64,000 nucleotides of DNA from NCBI RefSeq assembly GCF_001640365.1, contig NZ_LWMI01000014.1, positions 62,001 through 126,000 on the forward strand, given 5' to 3'. The position numbers and the translations under genes were made by a program. Below the pieces are notes generated by a model that did not search any database, was not told where the DNA came from, and saw only the letters and a program-made list of their open reading frames with translations. The DNA comes from Candidatus Arsenophonus triatominarum (GTDB lineage Bacteria > Pseudomonadota > Gammaproteobacteria > Enterobacterales > Enterobacteriaceae). Positions 43,860 to 55,048 of this stretch are shown one piece after another (positions within the stretch are counted from its first letter, which is position 1; the number at the start of each line of letters is the position of its first letter).

Positions 43860-44768
43860 ACCTGAGTTCGGGATAAGCATTATCAATTATGCTTGAAGAT
43901 ATGTTCCTGCAACCGGTATCTTTGGTTTAGATGGAATTAAACAATATGCAACCAGCCCGGCTAATAGATTCACTACAAAGTTAGCAGGAGAGCGGTGCCG
44001 CGTATGCTCTATCTGACAAAGATTTTTAACTCATTAAATACCGTTTCAATGACAGAACGATGACGCAAGATGACTTTGTCGAAACAAGTCTGTTAACAGG
44101 CTTCATTTTCTTCTTGACACGAGTTTCGCACAGGCATATAAAATTCCAGAAATGGCTAAAAGCAATGGTTAATTTGCAAGTTACTAAAACGTATAAATTT
44201 GTTTAAATTACAATAAGTTGCTTTTAATTTATAAGATTTTTTCTATTTATATATTATGCTGAATTAAACTTAAAAATAGAGCGTTTTTTTATTGGTGCGA
44301 AACTCGTGCTTGATATTCGTTATAAGGTTAATTCCCATTGTTTTCAGTTGCTGTTTCAGTGAAGCCGATAAATACCCTTTATCCGCATACAAACAACCAG
44401 AAAGATCTTTTATCAGCTCAGGTAATGGTTTCCGATCATCTGTGTTTCCTGGTGTAAGTCGAAAACTGAGTATTTCCCCCAAATGATTGATAATTACATG
44501 AAGTTTGAAACCAAAGAACCAACCTGTTGAGGTTTTTCCTCGTTCAGCTATCCCATCGAAGACTTTATGCCGGCGGATCCGTAAGTTATCACACACAGCT
44601 ATCGGAGTAGAATCGGCAACCGACAGACCCGTGCACTTTCCCTTAATTGACTCAAACAGTGCCGTTAAAGCTAAGGCACTGCGCGGAAGTGACTCTACGC
44701 AGCGTGAATATGATGGCAAGTTAGGAAATTCCTTCCTGAGATATAAACGGACATAATAGAGATAAAAT
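43860..44768 (-). mobile_element. IS982-family element copy c, carrying a MITE
   Basis: Minus-strand IS982 whose 3' end (ACCTGAGTTCGGG at 43860) is present but whose 5' end is cut at 44768 by a second, oppositely oriented IS982. It carries a MITE at 44118-44308. The transposase remnant (MPSYSRCVESLPRSALALTA, VADSTPIAV, LYADKGYLSASL) lacks the N-terminal third and is interrupted at NIKHEF by MITE sequence. Confidence 0.88.
44118..44308 (+). repeat. MITE copy 6 (191 bp) inside IS982 copy c
   Basis: Full 14-bp inverted repeats and a 5-bp duplication CTTGA (44113-44117, 44309-44313). Relative to the host IS982 it is in the opposite orientation to the MITE in copy d, although both occupy the same IS982 position. 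The two share a private change (GATTTTTTCT for GATTTTGTCT). Confidence 0.93.
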
Positions 44769-44996
44769 AACCTGAGTTCGGGATAAGAAATAAAGTGAAA
44801 GTCTTGCTATTCAAATAGTTGAATGCGCATATTTCGTTAAAATACTCTAACAATCTGGTTAAAGAGTAGAGCATTGTTAAACAATTATGGAAAATCTTAC
44901 TGAACTTTATTGCCTGATGGATGATTTTTGTAAAGACTTCGAGCCAAAAATGCATGAAATTTTGCTGAATAACGGTAGTAAGCGTCGTGGACGGTG

Positions 44997-46274
44997 AGGG
45001 TGTTCATAATTCTGTGTCAGGGGATTTTATATTTTGATTATACCATCTAGGCGCCCTTTAAAATAGATGGACAATTGAGCAATGGTTAACGCCCAGTTAC
45101 TAATCGGCATAGTCCATTTGTTGGATACCTGATTGATGCCAATATAGAGTAATTTTAATAAGCTGTTTTCATTAGGAAAAGCCCCTTTGGTTTTAGTTAA
45201 TTTCCTAAACTGCCGATGAACCGCCTCTACTGCATTGGTCGTATAAATGGGTTTTCTAATGGCTTTAGGGTATCGAAAATAAGCACTGAGCAACTCCCAT
45301 TTACTTCGCCAGGATTCTAGCACTATCGGGTATTTTTCACCCCATTTCGTTTCCAGTTCATCAAGGGCAAGCTCAGCAGCCGCTTTAGTATCTGCACGAT
45401 AAACCGGCTTAGCCATAAAGGCTTTTTGGTCTTTACTGGCAATATAACGTAAGCTATTGCGAATTTGATGAACTACGCATAGCTGACTGTCTGCGGGAAA
45501 ATACTGGCTATCGCTTCTGGAAACCCTTTTAATCCGTCAACACAAGCGATTAAAATATCTTGTATACCACGGTTATGTAAGTCAGAACGCTCAGCCAATG
45601 ATGTGCTCCTTCTGTTTCAGACATATAGAGTCCTAACCATTCCTTATGCCCGTCGGTGGTTAGTCCAAGTACTGTGTAGATTGCCTTATTGATATAGTGA
45701 CCATCATGTTTTATCTTGTAATGAATGGCATCGAGCCAGACAAAAGGATAGAGCGCCTCCAGAGGGCGTTGTTGCCAGGCTTTTAATTCAGGGAGTAATT
45801 TGTCAGTAATATGCGTAATAGCTCCATCTGATATTTCCAGTCCATATAATTCTGCAACATGTTTTTGAATATCACGATAACTCATGCCTAATGCAAATAA
45901 TGATAGGATTTTGTTATCAATATCCTCTGATAATTTTGTCTGATTTTTCTTAATGAGCTGAGGCTCAAAAGCACCTGACCTGTCTCTGGGCGTTTTCAGT
46001 TCAAATTGACCTGATGTCGATTTAACCGTTTTTCGAGTATAGCCATTTTTACGCGTATCGATTGATGTTGTCGATAGGTAGTGTTCTATTTCTGCCTGCA
46101 GGGCAGCTTCGGTCAGCTGTTTTATGAGTGGTGTGAGTATTCCATCCGTACCGAGTAAATTTTTACCTGATTGTAATTGCTTCAACGCTTCATCAAAATT
46201 AAATGATTGATTTCTCATATGTCATACCTCTTTTTTTTTGAGTTTAAGATATGACACAGATTTTTGAACACTAC
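44997..46274 (-). mobile_element. IS256-family element, near-complete (copy C)
   Basis: About 1278 bp with both terminal repeats (GTAGTGTTCAAAAATC on the minus strand; AGGGTGTTCATAATTC at the other end). It lies in the palindromic stretch of IS982 that reads GTAGACCGTCTAC in the intact copy at 15723-15735. Flanks GGACGGTG and CTAGACGA are imperfect relics of an 8-bp duplication. Confidence 0.88.
45027..46218 (-). pseudogene. IS256-family transposase, frameshifted
   Basis: Starts at 46218 (MRNQSFNFDEALKQLQSG) and keeps FVWLDAIHYKIKHDGHYINK, with the first catalytic aspartate, and TDGHKEWLGLYMSETEGAHH. The frame is then lost near 45605 (a CTTACATAAC deletion variant). Downstream, VYRADTKAAAELALDELETK and YTTNAVEAVHRQFRKL are in another frame. 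No intact IS256 transposase exists in the window. Confidence 0.82.
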
Positions 46275-46816
46275 CTAGACGACTCAGCTTTCATTGGCTG
46301 AAATGATGACACTGGTTGTTTTGTTTCATCAACTCCGATTCAGACAATTCAAGGTATTTTATCTCTATTATGTTCGTTTATATCTCAGGAAGGAATTTCC
46401 TAACTTGCCATCATGTTCACGCTGCGTAGAGTTACTTCCGCGCAGTGCCTTAGCTTTAACGGCACTGTTTGAGTCAATTAAGGGAAAGTGCACGGTTCTG
46501 TCGGTTGCCGATTCTACTCCGATAGCTGTGTGTGATAACTTACGGATCCGCCGTCATAAAGTCTTCGATGGGATAGCTGAACGAGGAAAAACCTCAACAG
46601 GTTGGTTCTTTGGTTTCAAACTTCATGTAATTATCAATCATTTGGGGGAAATACTCAGTTTTCGACTTACACCAGGAAACACAGATGATCGGAAACCATT
46701 ACCTGAGCTGATAAAAGATCTTTCTGGTTGTTTGTATGCGGATTAAAGGGTATTTATCGGCTTCACTGAAACAGCAACCGAAAACAATGGGAATTAACCT
46801 TATAACGAATATCAAG

Positions 46817-47008
46817 CACGAGTTTCGCACAGGCATATAAAATTCCAGAAATGGCTTAAAAGCAATGGTTAATTTGCAAGTTACTAAAACGTATAAATTT
46901 GTTTAAATTACAATAAGTTGCTTTTAATTTATAAGATTTTTTCTATTTATATATTATGCTGAATTAAACTTAAAAATAGAGCGTTTTTTTATTGGTGCGA
47001 AACTCGTG
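46817..47008 (+). repeat. MITE copy 7 (192 bp) inside IS982 copy d
   Basis: Complete inverted repeats and a 5-bp duplication TCAAG (46812-46816, 47009-47013). Same plus-strand orientation as copy 6, while the host IS982 copies are inverted relative to each other. Confidence 0.93.
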
Positions 47009-47505
47009 TCAAGAAGAAAATGAAGCCTGTTGAACAGACTTGTTTCGACAAAGTCATCTTGCGTCATCGTTCTGTCATTGAAACGGTATTTGATGAGTTA
47101 AAAAATCTTTGTCAGATAGCGCATACGCGGCACCGCTCTCCTGCTAACTTTGTAGTGAATTTATTAGCAGGGCTGGTTGCATATTGTTTAATTCCATCTA
47201 AACCAAAGATACCGGTGGCAGGAACATATCTTCAAGCATAATTGATAATGCTTATCCCGAACTCAGGTTATTCTTATTTACTCACTTTCTTATTGGTAAG
47301 AGATTATTAGGGGTTTTATTTTGTTTTTTAATTTACTTAACTAATATGAAATTCTCTTTAGCCAAGTATATTTAACAAATTAATCCGTTCTGATTAGTTC
47401 GATTGGAAAGTTATTGTCATGTTGATGTGTAGTTAAGCTATTTTATGATATTATAGACAACTGACTCTAAAAAAATATCAGATGAATTGTTAGTAGGTTA
47501 ATCTC

Positions 47506-48651
47506 ATGAATGATTTTCTTCCTTTTTCTCGCCCAGCAATAGGTGACGAAGAGATCAGGGCGGTAGAAAATGTATTACGTTCTGGTTGGATCACCACAGG
47601 GCCGCAAAATCATCAACTCGAAGAAGACTTTCGCCATAAATTTGGTTGTCGGCATGCAATTGCTTTTTGTTCGGCAACAGCGGGTATGCATATAACGCTT
47701 ATGGCCTTAGGAATTGGTCCTAGAGATGAAGTTATTACCCCCTCATTAACATGGGTTTCAACCATTAATATGATCACCTTGTTAGGGGCACATCCAGTCA
47801 TGATTGATGTAGATCGTGACACTTTAATGGTTCAGCCTGATGTCGTTGAGAAGGCGATTACCCTTAAGACAAAAGCGATTATTCCGGCACATTACGCCGG
47901 GGCGCCATGCGATCTTAATGCGTTACGTGAGATAGCACAAAGAAACAATATCGCATTGATCGAGGATGCGGCTCATGCCGTAGGTACTCAGTATCAAAGT
48001 GAATGGATTGGTCAACAGGGCACCGCCATTTTTTCATTTCATGCTATTAAAAATATCACTTGCGCCGAGGGTGGCTTAGTCGCTACCGATGATGATGCCT
48101 TGGCCACACGTCTGCGATGTTTAAAATTTCATGGTTTTTGTGTGGATGCCTTCGATCGACAAATACAGGGTCGTAAACCACAGGCAGAGGTTGTTGAACC
48201 TGGGTTTAAATATAATCTTTCTGATATTCATGCGGCAATTGCTGTTGTTCAATTGACAAAGTTAACACAGATAAATAAACGTCGTGCAGAGCTTGTTGCT
48301 TATTATCGACAGGCGCTTGCCAATCTGCCGTTAAAAATGTTGGATGTACCCGATTATCCCCATTTACATGCCAATCATCTGTTTATGGTTCGAGTCGATA
48401 AAGCTGTCTGTGGCATTGACCGTGATAGTTTTATGGAGCGCTTAAAAGAGAAGAATATTGGTACTGGTCTACATTTCCGAGCGGCTCATACGCAAAAATA
48501 TTATAGAGAACATTATCCATCGCTTTCTCTACCTAATTCTGAATGGAACTCGAAGACCTTATGTTCATTGCCACTATTCCCTGACATGCATGCTCAAGAT
48601 GTTGATCGCGTTGTTGCTGCTATTAATGAAATTTTTTCGGAGCCGAGATAG
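47506..48651 (+). CDS. arnB: UDP-L-Ara4O aminotransferase
   Basis: A 381-residue PLP enzyme of the DegT/DnrJ/EryC1 family that makes UDP-L-Ara4N, the sugar added to lipid A for cationic peptide resistance. The PLP lysine is K182 in [15 protein letters not shown]; other motifs are [26 protein letters not shown] and [10 protein letters not shown]. First gene of the seven-gene arn operon. Its final codon/stop overlaps the arnC start by one base. The 237 bases upstream hold no gene, and I saw no convincing PmrA or PhoP box. Confidence 0.97.
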   Translation: MNDFLPFSRPAIGDEEIRAVENVLRSGWITTGPQNHQLEEDFRHKFGCRHAIAFCSATAGMHITLMALGIGPRDEVITPSLTWVSTINMITLLGAHPVMIDVDRDTLMVQPDVVEKAITLKTKAIIPAHYAGAPCDLNALREIAQRNNIALIEDAAHAVGTQYQSEWIGQQGTAIFSFHAIKNITCAEGGLVATDDDALATRLRCLKFHGFCVDAFDRQIQGRKPQAEVVEPGFKYNLSDIHAAIAVVQLTKLTQINKRRAELVAYYRQALANLPLKMLDVPDYPHLHANHLFMVRVDKAVCGIDRDSFMERLKEKNIGTGLHFRAAHTQKYYREHYPSLSLPNSEWNSKTLCSLPLFPDMHAQDVDRVVAAINEIFSEPR

Positions 48652-49643
48652 TGTCTTTTCAAAATGATTTTGAAGAAATAAAAAAAGTTTCTATCGTTAT
48701 CCCTATTTATAACGAAGAGCAAAGCTTACCCCAGTTATTGGAAAGAACATTGGCTGCTTGTCAGAGATTGAAACAGCCATATGAATTAATTTTAGTTGAT
48801 GATGGTAGTGCTGATAATTCAGCTAGATTGCTGATGGATGCTGCTGAAAATCTGGCAAATCACGTTATCGCAGTGATTTTAAATCGTAACTATGGTCAAC
48901 ATTCTGCCATTATGGCTGGTTTTAAACAGGCAACCGGTGATCTTGTGATAACCTTAGATGCTGATTTACAAAACCCGCCTGAAGAAATTCCACATCTGGT
49001 ACAGGTAGCGGAAGAAGGCTATGACGTAGTCGGTACCAGACGGATGAATCGGCAAGATTCTTGGTTTCGTAAAACAGCGTCAAAAATCATTAATGCCATG
49101 ATCACCAAAGCAACTGGGCGCACCATGGGCGATTATGGCTGCATGTTGCGTGCTTATCGGCGTAATATTATTAATGCGATGCTACAGTGTCATGAACGCA
49201 GTACATTTATTCCCATTTTAGCAAATACGTTTGCTAAAAGAACGATCGAAATTGATGTTGCCCATGCAGAACGTGAGTTTGGTGATTCAAAATATAGCTT
49301 GATGAAGTTAGTCAATTTAATGTTTGATTTACTCACTTGTTTAACTACTACCCCGTTACGTTTGTTGAGTGTTGTTGGTAGTTTTATTGCGGCAAGTGGA
49401 TTTTTATTGGCGGTTCTGTTAATTATTTTGCGCCTTATTTTTGGTGCAATGTGGGCTGCAGAGGGTGTTTTTACGCTGTTTGCTATTCTATTCATATTTA
49501 TTGGCGCGCAATTTATTGCCATGGGACTACTCGGTGAATATATTGGCAGAATGTACAATGATGTTCGTGCCCGACCCCGTTACTTTATTCAAAAGATAGT
49601 TGGTGTTCATCTAGATACTGACGAAAATCAGGAAAAAAAATAA
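48651..49643 (+). CDS. arnC: Undecaprenyl-phosphate Ara4FN transferase
   Basis: A 330-residue GT2-family membrane glycosyltransferase that moves 4-formamido-arabinose from UDP to undecaprenyl phosphate. The start is GTG (48651), overlapping arnB. Motifs: [45 protein letters not shown], and a [12 protein letters not shown] segment leading into two C-terminal membrane helices (about 235-300). Its stop overlaps arnA. Confidence 0.96.
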   Translation: MSFQNDFEEIKKVSIVIPIYNEEQSLPQLLERTLAACQRLKQPYELILVDDGSADNSARLLMDAAENLANHVIAVILNRNYGQHSAIMAGFKQATGDLVITLDADLQNPPEEIPHLVQVAEEGYDVVGTRRMNRQDSWFRKTASKIINAMITKATGRTMGDYGCMLRAYRRNIINAMLQCHERSTFIPILANTFAKRTIEIDVAHAEREFGDSKYSLMKLVNLMFDLLTCLTTTPLRLLSVVGSFIAASGFLLAVLLIILRLIFGAMWAAEGVFTLFAILFIFIGAQFIAMGLLGEYIGRMYNDVRARPRYFIQKIVGVHLDTDENQEKK

Positions 49644-51625
49644 TGAAAGCTATTGTTTTTGCTTACCATGATATTGGTTGTGTGGGATTAAAGGCGCTAC
49701 AGAAGGCGGGCTTTGAAATTCAGGCTGTTTTTACACATACAGATGATCCTAAAGAGAATCATTTCTTTTCCTCAGCTGCGCGTTTGGGGGTTGAGATGGG
49801 CTTATCTGTATTTGCGCCAGAAAATGTCAATCATTCACTTTGGATTGAGCGTATTGAGAAAATGCAACCGGATGTTATTTTCTCTTTTTACTATCGCCAC
49901 ATGCTTAGTCAAGAGTTATTGGCGTTAGCCCCTAAAGGTGCTTTTAACTTGCATGGTTCTTTATTGCCTAAATATCGTGGTCGTGTGCCGATTAATTGGG
50001 CTATTTTGCATGGTGAAACAGAAACGGGTGTCACATTACATAAGATGATAGCCAAGGCGGATGCGGGTGATATTGTTGCACAGAAAAAAATCTCCATTGA
50101 TGCAACAGATACCGCATTAGTGTTACATAAGAAAATTCGTCAGGCGGCTGAACAGCTTTTGGCTGATACATTACCCTTAATTAAAATGGGTGATTATTCA
50201 GCAACGCCACAAGATGAAAGTAAGGCAACCTATTTTGGCCGTCGTAGCGCTGAAGATGGTTTAATTGATTGGTCTAAATCTGCTAACGAAGTGAATAACT
50301 TAGTACGAGCGGTAACCGAGCCATATCCAGGTGCATTTACTTATTTAGCTGAAAGTAAAATGATTGTCTGGCGTGCCCGTGTGCTAGAAAAATCACACGA
50401 TAAATTACCGGGTACAATCATTTCTACTGAACCATTGCAAATAGCTTGTGGTCAAGGTGTGCTTGAAATTCTGACCGGGCAGAGTGGAGCTGGATTATAC
50501 GTTGAAGGATCGCGTTTAGCGGCTGAAATGGGAATTGTGAATGACGTGCGTGTTGGTGCTAAACCGACGACCCAGGTAAAACGGCGTAAGCGTGTTTTGA
50601 TCTTGGGTGTAAATGGTTTTATTGGTAATCACTTAACCGAACGTTTATTAGCAGATGGTCACTATGATATCTATGGCTTGGATATTAGTTCTTCTGCTGT
50701 TGCACGTTTTATTAATGATCAGCGTTTTCATTTTGTTGAAGGCGATATCAGTATTCATACTGAGTGGATTGAATATCATATTAAAAAATGTGACATCATT
50801 TTACCACTGGTTGCTATTGCAACACCGATTGAATATACCCGCAATCCATTAAAAGTTTTTGAGTTAGATTTTGAAGAAAACTTAAAGATAGTGCGTTATT
50901 GTGTAAAATATAATAAACGTATTATTTTCCCATCAACTTCTGAAGTTTACGGGATGTGTGATGATAAAGAATTTGATGAAGATACTTCTCGTTTAATTGT
51001 CGGGCCAATTAACAAACAGCGTTGGATTTATTCTGTTTCTAAACAGCTATTAGATCGCGTTATTTGGGCATATGGTGTTAAAGAAGGGTTGAAATTCACT
51101 CTATTTAGACCGTTTAATTGGATGGGCCCACGTCTCGATAGTTTACATTCTGCCCGTATTGGTAGCTCGCGAGCGATTACCCAACTAATTTTAAATTTGG
51201 TAGAAGGTTCACCGATAAAATTAGTGGATGGCGGCGCTCAAAAGCGTTGTTTCACCGATATTAAAGATGGTATTGAAGCATTATTTCGTATTATTGAAAA
51301 TAAAGATGAAAAATGCGATGGTCAAATTATTAATATTGGTAATCCAACCAATGAAGCAAGCATTGCTCAATTAGCTGATATGCTACTTGACAGTTTTGAA
51401 AAACATCCGTTACGTAAACACTTTCCTCCATTTGCTGGTCTTAAAAAGATTGAAAGTAGTAGTTATTATGGTAAAGGATATCAAGATGTTGAGCACCGTA
51501 GACCGAGTATTGAAAATGCGCGGCGCTTGCTCGATTGGGAGCCAACTGTTGATATGAAACAGACTATTGATGAAACTTTAGATTTCTTTTTGCAATCTGC
51601 GACGGAAGAATTAGGTAAAAAATAA
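49643..51625 (+). CDS. arnA: ArnA bifunctional formyltransferase/UDP-GlcUA decarboxylase
   Basis: A 660-residue two-domain enzyme. The N-terminal transformylase (1-300) shows [22 protein letters not shown] and KADAGDIV (the Asn-His-Asp catalytic set). The C-terminal decarboxylase (about 315-660) has the NAD motif [16 protein letters not shown], the SSxxxxxY(x)3K-type STSEVYGM and [14 protein letters not shown], and ends with [12 protein letters not shown]. Full length, and no lesion. Overlapping start and stop codons tie it to arnC and arnD. Confidence 0.97.
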   Translation: MKAIVFAYHDIGCVGLKALQKAGFEIQAVFTHTDDPKENHFFSSAARLGVEMGLSVFAPENVNHSLWIERIEKMQPDVIFSFYYRHMLSQELLALAPKGAFNLHGSLLPKYRGRVPINWAILHGETETGVTLHKMIAKADAGDIVAQKKISIDATDTALVLHKKIRQAAEQLLADTLPLIKMGDYSATPQDESKATYFGRRSAEDGLIDWSKSANEVNNLVRAVTEPYPGAFTYLAESKMIVWRARVLEKSHDKLPGTIISTEPLQIACGQGVLEILTGQSGAGLYVEGSRLAAEMGIVNDVRVGAKPTTQVKRRKRVLILGVNGFIGNHLTERLLADGHYDIYGLDISSSAVARFINDQRFHFVEGDISIHTEWIEYHIKKCDIILPLVAIATPIEYTRNPLKVFELDFEENLKIVRYCVKYNKRIIFPSTSEVYGMCDDKEFDEDTSRLIVGPINKQRWIYSVSKQLLDRVIWAYGVKEGLKFTLFRPFNWMGPRLDSLHSARIGSSRAITQLILNLVEGSPIKLVDGGAQKRCFTDIKDGIEALFRIIENKDEKCDGQIINIGNPTNEASIAQLADMLLDSFEKHPLRKHFPPFAGLKKIESSSYYGKGYQDVEHRRPSIENARRLLDWEPTVDMKQTIDETLDFFLQSATEELGKK

Positions 51626-52518
51626 TGAAGAAAATTGGCTTAAGAATTGATGTGGATACCTATCAAGGTACCAAGGAAGGTGTGCCACAGTTACTTAAAG
51701 TGCTCGCTAAATATCAAATTCGAGCCAGTTTTTTTTTCAGTGTCGGTCCAGATAACATGGGGCGTCATTTATGGCGCCTGTTTCGACCTAAATTTTTATG
51801 GAAAATATTAAGATCGAATGCGACATCACTCTATGGTTGGGATATTTTATTAGCCGGTACAGCCTGGTCAGGTAAAAAAATAGCCAATGATCTAGGTTAC
51901 TTAATGAAACAAACATTGGATGCAGGTCATGAAGTTGGGCTACATGCATGGGATCATCAAGGCTGGCAAGCTAATGTAGGTAAATGGCCAAGAACCAAAT
52001 TAGTCGAACAAATTAAATTAGGCGTGGATGTGCTTGAAGCCGCAACGGGCGCTACCGTGAAATGTTCAGCTGTGGCTGGTTGGCGGGCCGATGAACGCGT
52101 ATTAACGGCGAAAGAAAATTTTAAATTTGACTATAATAGTGATTGCCGTGGTACCCATCCTTTTCGTCCTATTTTAGCGGATGGTTCGATTGGTACTGTA
52201 CAAATTCCAGTAACACTACCGACTTATGATGAAGTTGTTGGCACTTTGGTTAAAGATGAAAACTTTAATGATTTTATTATTAACGCGATGCAGGAAGATG
52301 CAGGAACGCCTGTTTATACTATTCATACTGAAGTAGAAGGTATGTCTAAATCGATGCAATTTGACAGCTTACTAGCGAGAATGATTGCAGAACAAATGGT
52401 GTTTTGTCCGTTGCGTGAATTAATACCAAATGATATTGATTCTTTACCACACGGAAAAATTATTCGTTCATCTTTTCCAGGTCGTGAGGGTTGGCTAGGG
52501 TGTCAACACGAGGTATAG
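51625..52518 (+). CDS. arnD: ArnD deformylase
   Basis: A 297-residue polysaccharide deacetylase-like (NodB homology) enzyme that removes the formyl group from undecaprenyl-phosphate-Ara4FN. Motifs: [20 protein letters not shown] (metal/catalytic aspartates), [17 protein letters not shown] (metal histidines), [11 protein letters not shown] and a conserved [12 protein letters not shown]. Length is normal. Overlaps the arnA stop by one base. Confidence 0.96.
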   Translation: MKKIGLRIDVDTYQGTKEGVPQLLKVLAKYQIRASFFFSVGPDNMGRHLWRLFRPKFLWKILRSNATSLYGWDILLAGTAWSGKKIANDLGYLMKQTLDAGHEVGLHAWDHQGWQANVGKWPRTKLVEQIKLGVDVLEAATGATVKCSAVAGWRADERVLTAKENFKFDYNSDCRGTHPFRPILADGSIGTVQIPVTLPTYDEVVGTLVKDENFNDFIINAMQEDAGTPVYTIHTEVEGMSKSMQFDSLLARMIAEQMVFCPLRELIPNDIDSLPHGKIIRSSFPGREGWLGCQHEV

Positions 52519-52521
52519 CGC

Positions 52522-54189
52522 TTGATGTTAACTAAACAGTTACAAAAAACAGGTGCTTTTTTATTAGCACTTTTTTTTATTTTTACCTATTTAGTACCGT
52601 TAAATGGCCGACTGCTGTGGCAGCCAGATGAAACGCGTTATGCAGAAATTAGCCGAGAAATGTTGCAAAAAGGTGATTGGATTGTGCCTTACTTGCTTAA
52701 TATTCGCTATTTTGAAAAACCAGTGGCCGGATATTGGATAAATAATATCAGTCAAATGATATTTGGTGATACCAATTTTGCTGTTCGTTTTGGTGCTGTG
52801 TTTGCAACTATGATCAGCGCTGGCTTAATTTACTGGTTAGCGATGGTAATGTGGCGTAATCGAAATGTCGCGTTTGTTGCTACTTTGATGTATGTTTCGA
52901 TGTTTTTGGTTTTTTCGGTTGGCACCTATAGCGTACTCGATTCGATGCTTACCATGTGGCTTATTGCTTGTATGCTATGTTGTTTTTGGTTATTAAAAGC
53001 ATCAACGGTTGCTTCAAAGTTACTTGCCTGGGCAGTTATGGGGCTTGCCTGTGGTATGGCATTTATGACCAAGGGTTTTTTAGCCTTAGTTATCCCGGTT
53101 ATCGTCATGCTGCCAATTATGCTGTATCAAAAACGTTTTACTGAGATGCTCAAATTTGGTGGCATAGCCATAATCAGTGCGGCATTAATAAGCCTTCCTT
53201 GGGCATTTGCTGTCAATAAATATGAACCGGATTATTGGCATTACTTTTTCTGGGTAGAACATATTCAGCGCTTCTCATCAGAGGATGCCCAACATAAAGC
53301 GCCTTTTTGGTTTTATATTCCAATTATTTTACTTGGTGTAATACCCTGGTTAGGGCTTTTACCTGGTACATTATTAAAAAGTTGGCAGGAACGAAAAATC
53401 AAACCGGAGATGTTTTTTCTGCTTTGTTGGTTTGTTGTCCCTTTTGTATTTTTTAGTATCGCTAAGGGTAAATTACTTACTTATATGTTGCCAGTGATGG
53501 CACCGCTTGCATTAATGATGGCAAAATATGCGGTTGATTGTGTTAAAAATCGCAATTTGGCGGCCATTAAATTTAACGGTTTTACCAATCTCGCTTTTGC
53601 CATATTGGCAATTATTACTTTGATTATTATGGGGTTATTTGTTGAGCATCCTCTATATACCCCATTGGAGTGGCCAAAACTGGCATTAGGTATAACGGTT
53701 TTTTGCATTTGGCTGATTATTGGCTATTTTAGTCTGATATCCAATGCCAAGTATTGGCTGTGGGGCGCGGCATGTTCTTTAGCATTGAGCTTATCAATAA
53801 GTTATGCTTTACCGCAAGACACTATTGATTCTAAGTTACCGCAGCAATTAATTCGGCAAAATATATCTTTGTTGGAAGAAAGTAAGTTTGTGCTAGCGGA
53901 TAATGTTGGATTAGGCACAGCTTTGGCATGGGAATTACATCAAGGTGATATTTATTTATATGAAAGATCAGGTGAATTAAGATACGGCTTAAATTATCCC
54001 GATAGCCAATTTCGCTTAATCAAACAAAGAAATTTTGCTAAATGGCTTAGCTTGTCACGGAAAGAAGGACAAATTTCAGTGGTTCTTTTATTACGTAGAA
54101 ATGAAGGGCTGCCTGATGATATTCCTAAGCCTGATCATGTAGTTCGCAATACAAGAATGGCAATAATGACCTATTATCAGCAACCATGA
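52522..54189 (+). CDS. arnT: ArnT lipid A aminoarabinose transferase
   Basis: A 555-residue GT83 integral membrane glycosyltransferase that places L-Ara4N on lipid A at the periplasmic face. Twelve or thirteen membrane segments; the first periplasmic loop has the family signature LWQPDETRYAEISREMLQKG and DWIVPYLLNIRYFEKPVAGYW. A soluble C-terminal domain follows residue about 430. Its last codons overlap the arnE start by 4 bases. Confidence 0.96.
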   Translation: MMLTKQLQKTGAFLLALFFIFTYLVPLNGRLLWQPDETRYAEISREMLQKGDWIVPYLLNIRYFEKPVAGYWINNISQMIFGDTNFAVRFGAVFATMISAGLIYWLAMVMWRNRNVAFVATLMYVSMFLVFSVGTYSVLDSMLTMWLIACMLCCFWLLKASTVASKLLAWAVMGLACGMAFMTKGFLALVIPVIVMLPIMLYQKRFTEMLKFGGIAIISAALISLPWAFAVNKYEPDYWHYFFWVEHIQRFSSEDAQHKAPFWFYIPIILLGVIPWLGLLPGTLLKSWQERKIKPEMFFLLCWFVVPFVFFSIAKGKLLTYMLPVMAPLALMMAKYAVDCVKNRNLAAIKFNGFTNLAFAILAIITLIIMGLFVEHPLYTPLEWPKLALGITVFCIWLIIGYFSLISNAKYWLWGAACSLALSLSISYALPQDTIDSKLPQQLIRQNISLLEESKFVLADNVGLGTALAWELHQGDIYLYERSGELRYGLNYPDSQFRLIKQRNFAKWLSLSRKEGQISVVLLLRRNEGLPDDIPKPDHVVRNTRMAIMTYYQQP

Positions 54190-54524
54190 CATATTTTTTC
54201 TTATTGATAATTGTTAGCCTGTTAACTTGCATTGGACAGGTTTGCCAAAAGCAAGCGGTGATATATTGGCAAAGTGGTTTGCCGACAAAAAATAGTTTAG
54301 CCATTAAATGGCTACTAACAGCGATTATTTTGCTCGCGTTAGGCATGCTATTTTGGCTTAAATTACTACAAATTTTACCGCTTAGTATTGCTTATCCTAT
54401 GTTAAGTATTAACTTTGTCATCGTTACACTGATTGGACAATTTATTTATCAAGAGAAGATCAGCATCAAACATTGGATCGGCGTATTTATTATCATGTTG
54501 GGTATTGTTTTATTAAATATATGA
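54186..54524 (+). CDS. arnE: ArnE undecaprenyl-phosphate-Ara4N flippase subunit
   Basis: A 112-residue SMR/EamA-like membrane protein with four hydrophobic segments (MTYFFLLIIVSLLTCIGQVC, QILPLSIAYPMLSINFVIVT). With ArnF it flips undecaprenyl-phosphate-Ara4N across the inner membrane. The start ATG overlaps the arnT stop, and its stop overlaps the arnF start as ATGA. Confidence 0.94.
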   Translation: MTYFFLLIIVSLLTCIGQVCQKQAVIYWQSGLPTKNSLAIKWLLTAIILLALGMLFWLKLLQILPLSIAYPMLSINFVIVTLIGQFIYQEKISIKHWIGVFIIMLGIVLLNI

Positions 54525-54913
54525 AAGGTTACTTTTGGGGTATCGGTAGTGTAATACTGATCACTTTAGCTCAGCTTTGTTTAAAAGCTGGAGTAATTAT
54601 ATTACCTGAGTTTAAATTGAATCATCAGTGGATGGATGTTAATTGGTTATTTGAAAATTTGCTGGCGTTTAGGCTGATTTTTATCGGTTTAATTGGCTAT
54701 GTGCTTTCGATGGTTTGCTGGCTATTTGCATTGAGGTTTTTAGCATTAAGTAAAGCTTACCCACTGATTAGTTTAAGCTATGTGCTAGTTTATTTATTCG
54801 CAGTTACTTTGCCTTGGTTTAATGAATCGGCGACATTGATTAAATTTGTCGGAGTAGTATTTATTTTGCTTGGTATTTGGATTATTTCTCAGCCTGAAGT
54901 AACGAGAATATAA
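54521..54913 (+). CDS. arnF: ArnF undecaprenyl-phosphate-Ara4N flippase subunit
   Basis: A 130-residue four-helix membrane protein (MKGYFWGIGSVILITLAQLC, LRFLALSKAYPLISLSYVLV). I chose ATG 54521 because it overlaps the arnE stop (ATGA), gives the normal family length and begins with a membrane segment, although the frame is open further upstream. Last gene of the arn operon. Confidence 0.93.
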   Translation: MKGYFWGIGSVILITLAQLCLKAGVIILPEFKLNHQWMDVNWLFENLLAFRLIFIGLIGYVLSMVCWLFALRFLALSKAYPLISLSYVLVYLFAVTLPWFNESATLIKFVGVVFILLGIWIISQPEVTRI

Positions 54914-55048
54914 AGCTAAAAAACTGGGCAGAATATTTATTTTTATAGCCAGTGTATTGCTTAAAAATAGCGATTACCGAAAACTTGTTTTTTATAAAAC
55001 AATGATTAAAGTCTATTTAATTATCCTATTAAGCGATAAAGGTGCTTT

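Larger units (their letters stand above)
44769..47268 (+). mobile_element. IS982-family element copy d, with IS256 and MITE insertions
   Basis: Plus-strand IS982 with both termini (ACCTGAGTTCGGG at 44769, CCCGAACTCAGGT ending 47268). IS256 copy C occupies 44997-46274 and a MITE 46817-47008. The start codon of the transposase (MENLTELYCLMDDFCKDFEP, 44887) is kept, but the coding region is cut by both inserts and by an extra T near 46745 (GCGGATTAAAGG). No 7-bp duplication flanks it, so one border is a rearrangement. Confidence 0.88.

Noticed and set aside
47300-47380. PmrA or PhoP box upstream of arnB
   Set aside because: TTTAATTTACTTAA has two half-sites but with 9- rather than 11-base spacing, and the GGTTTT/TGTTTT pair upstream is degenerate. 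Neither is convincing in AT-rich DNA.
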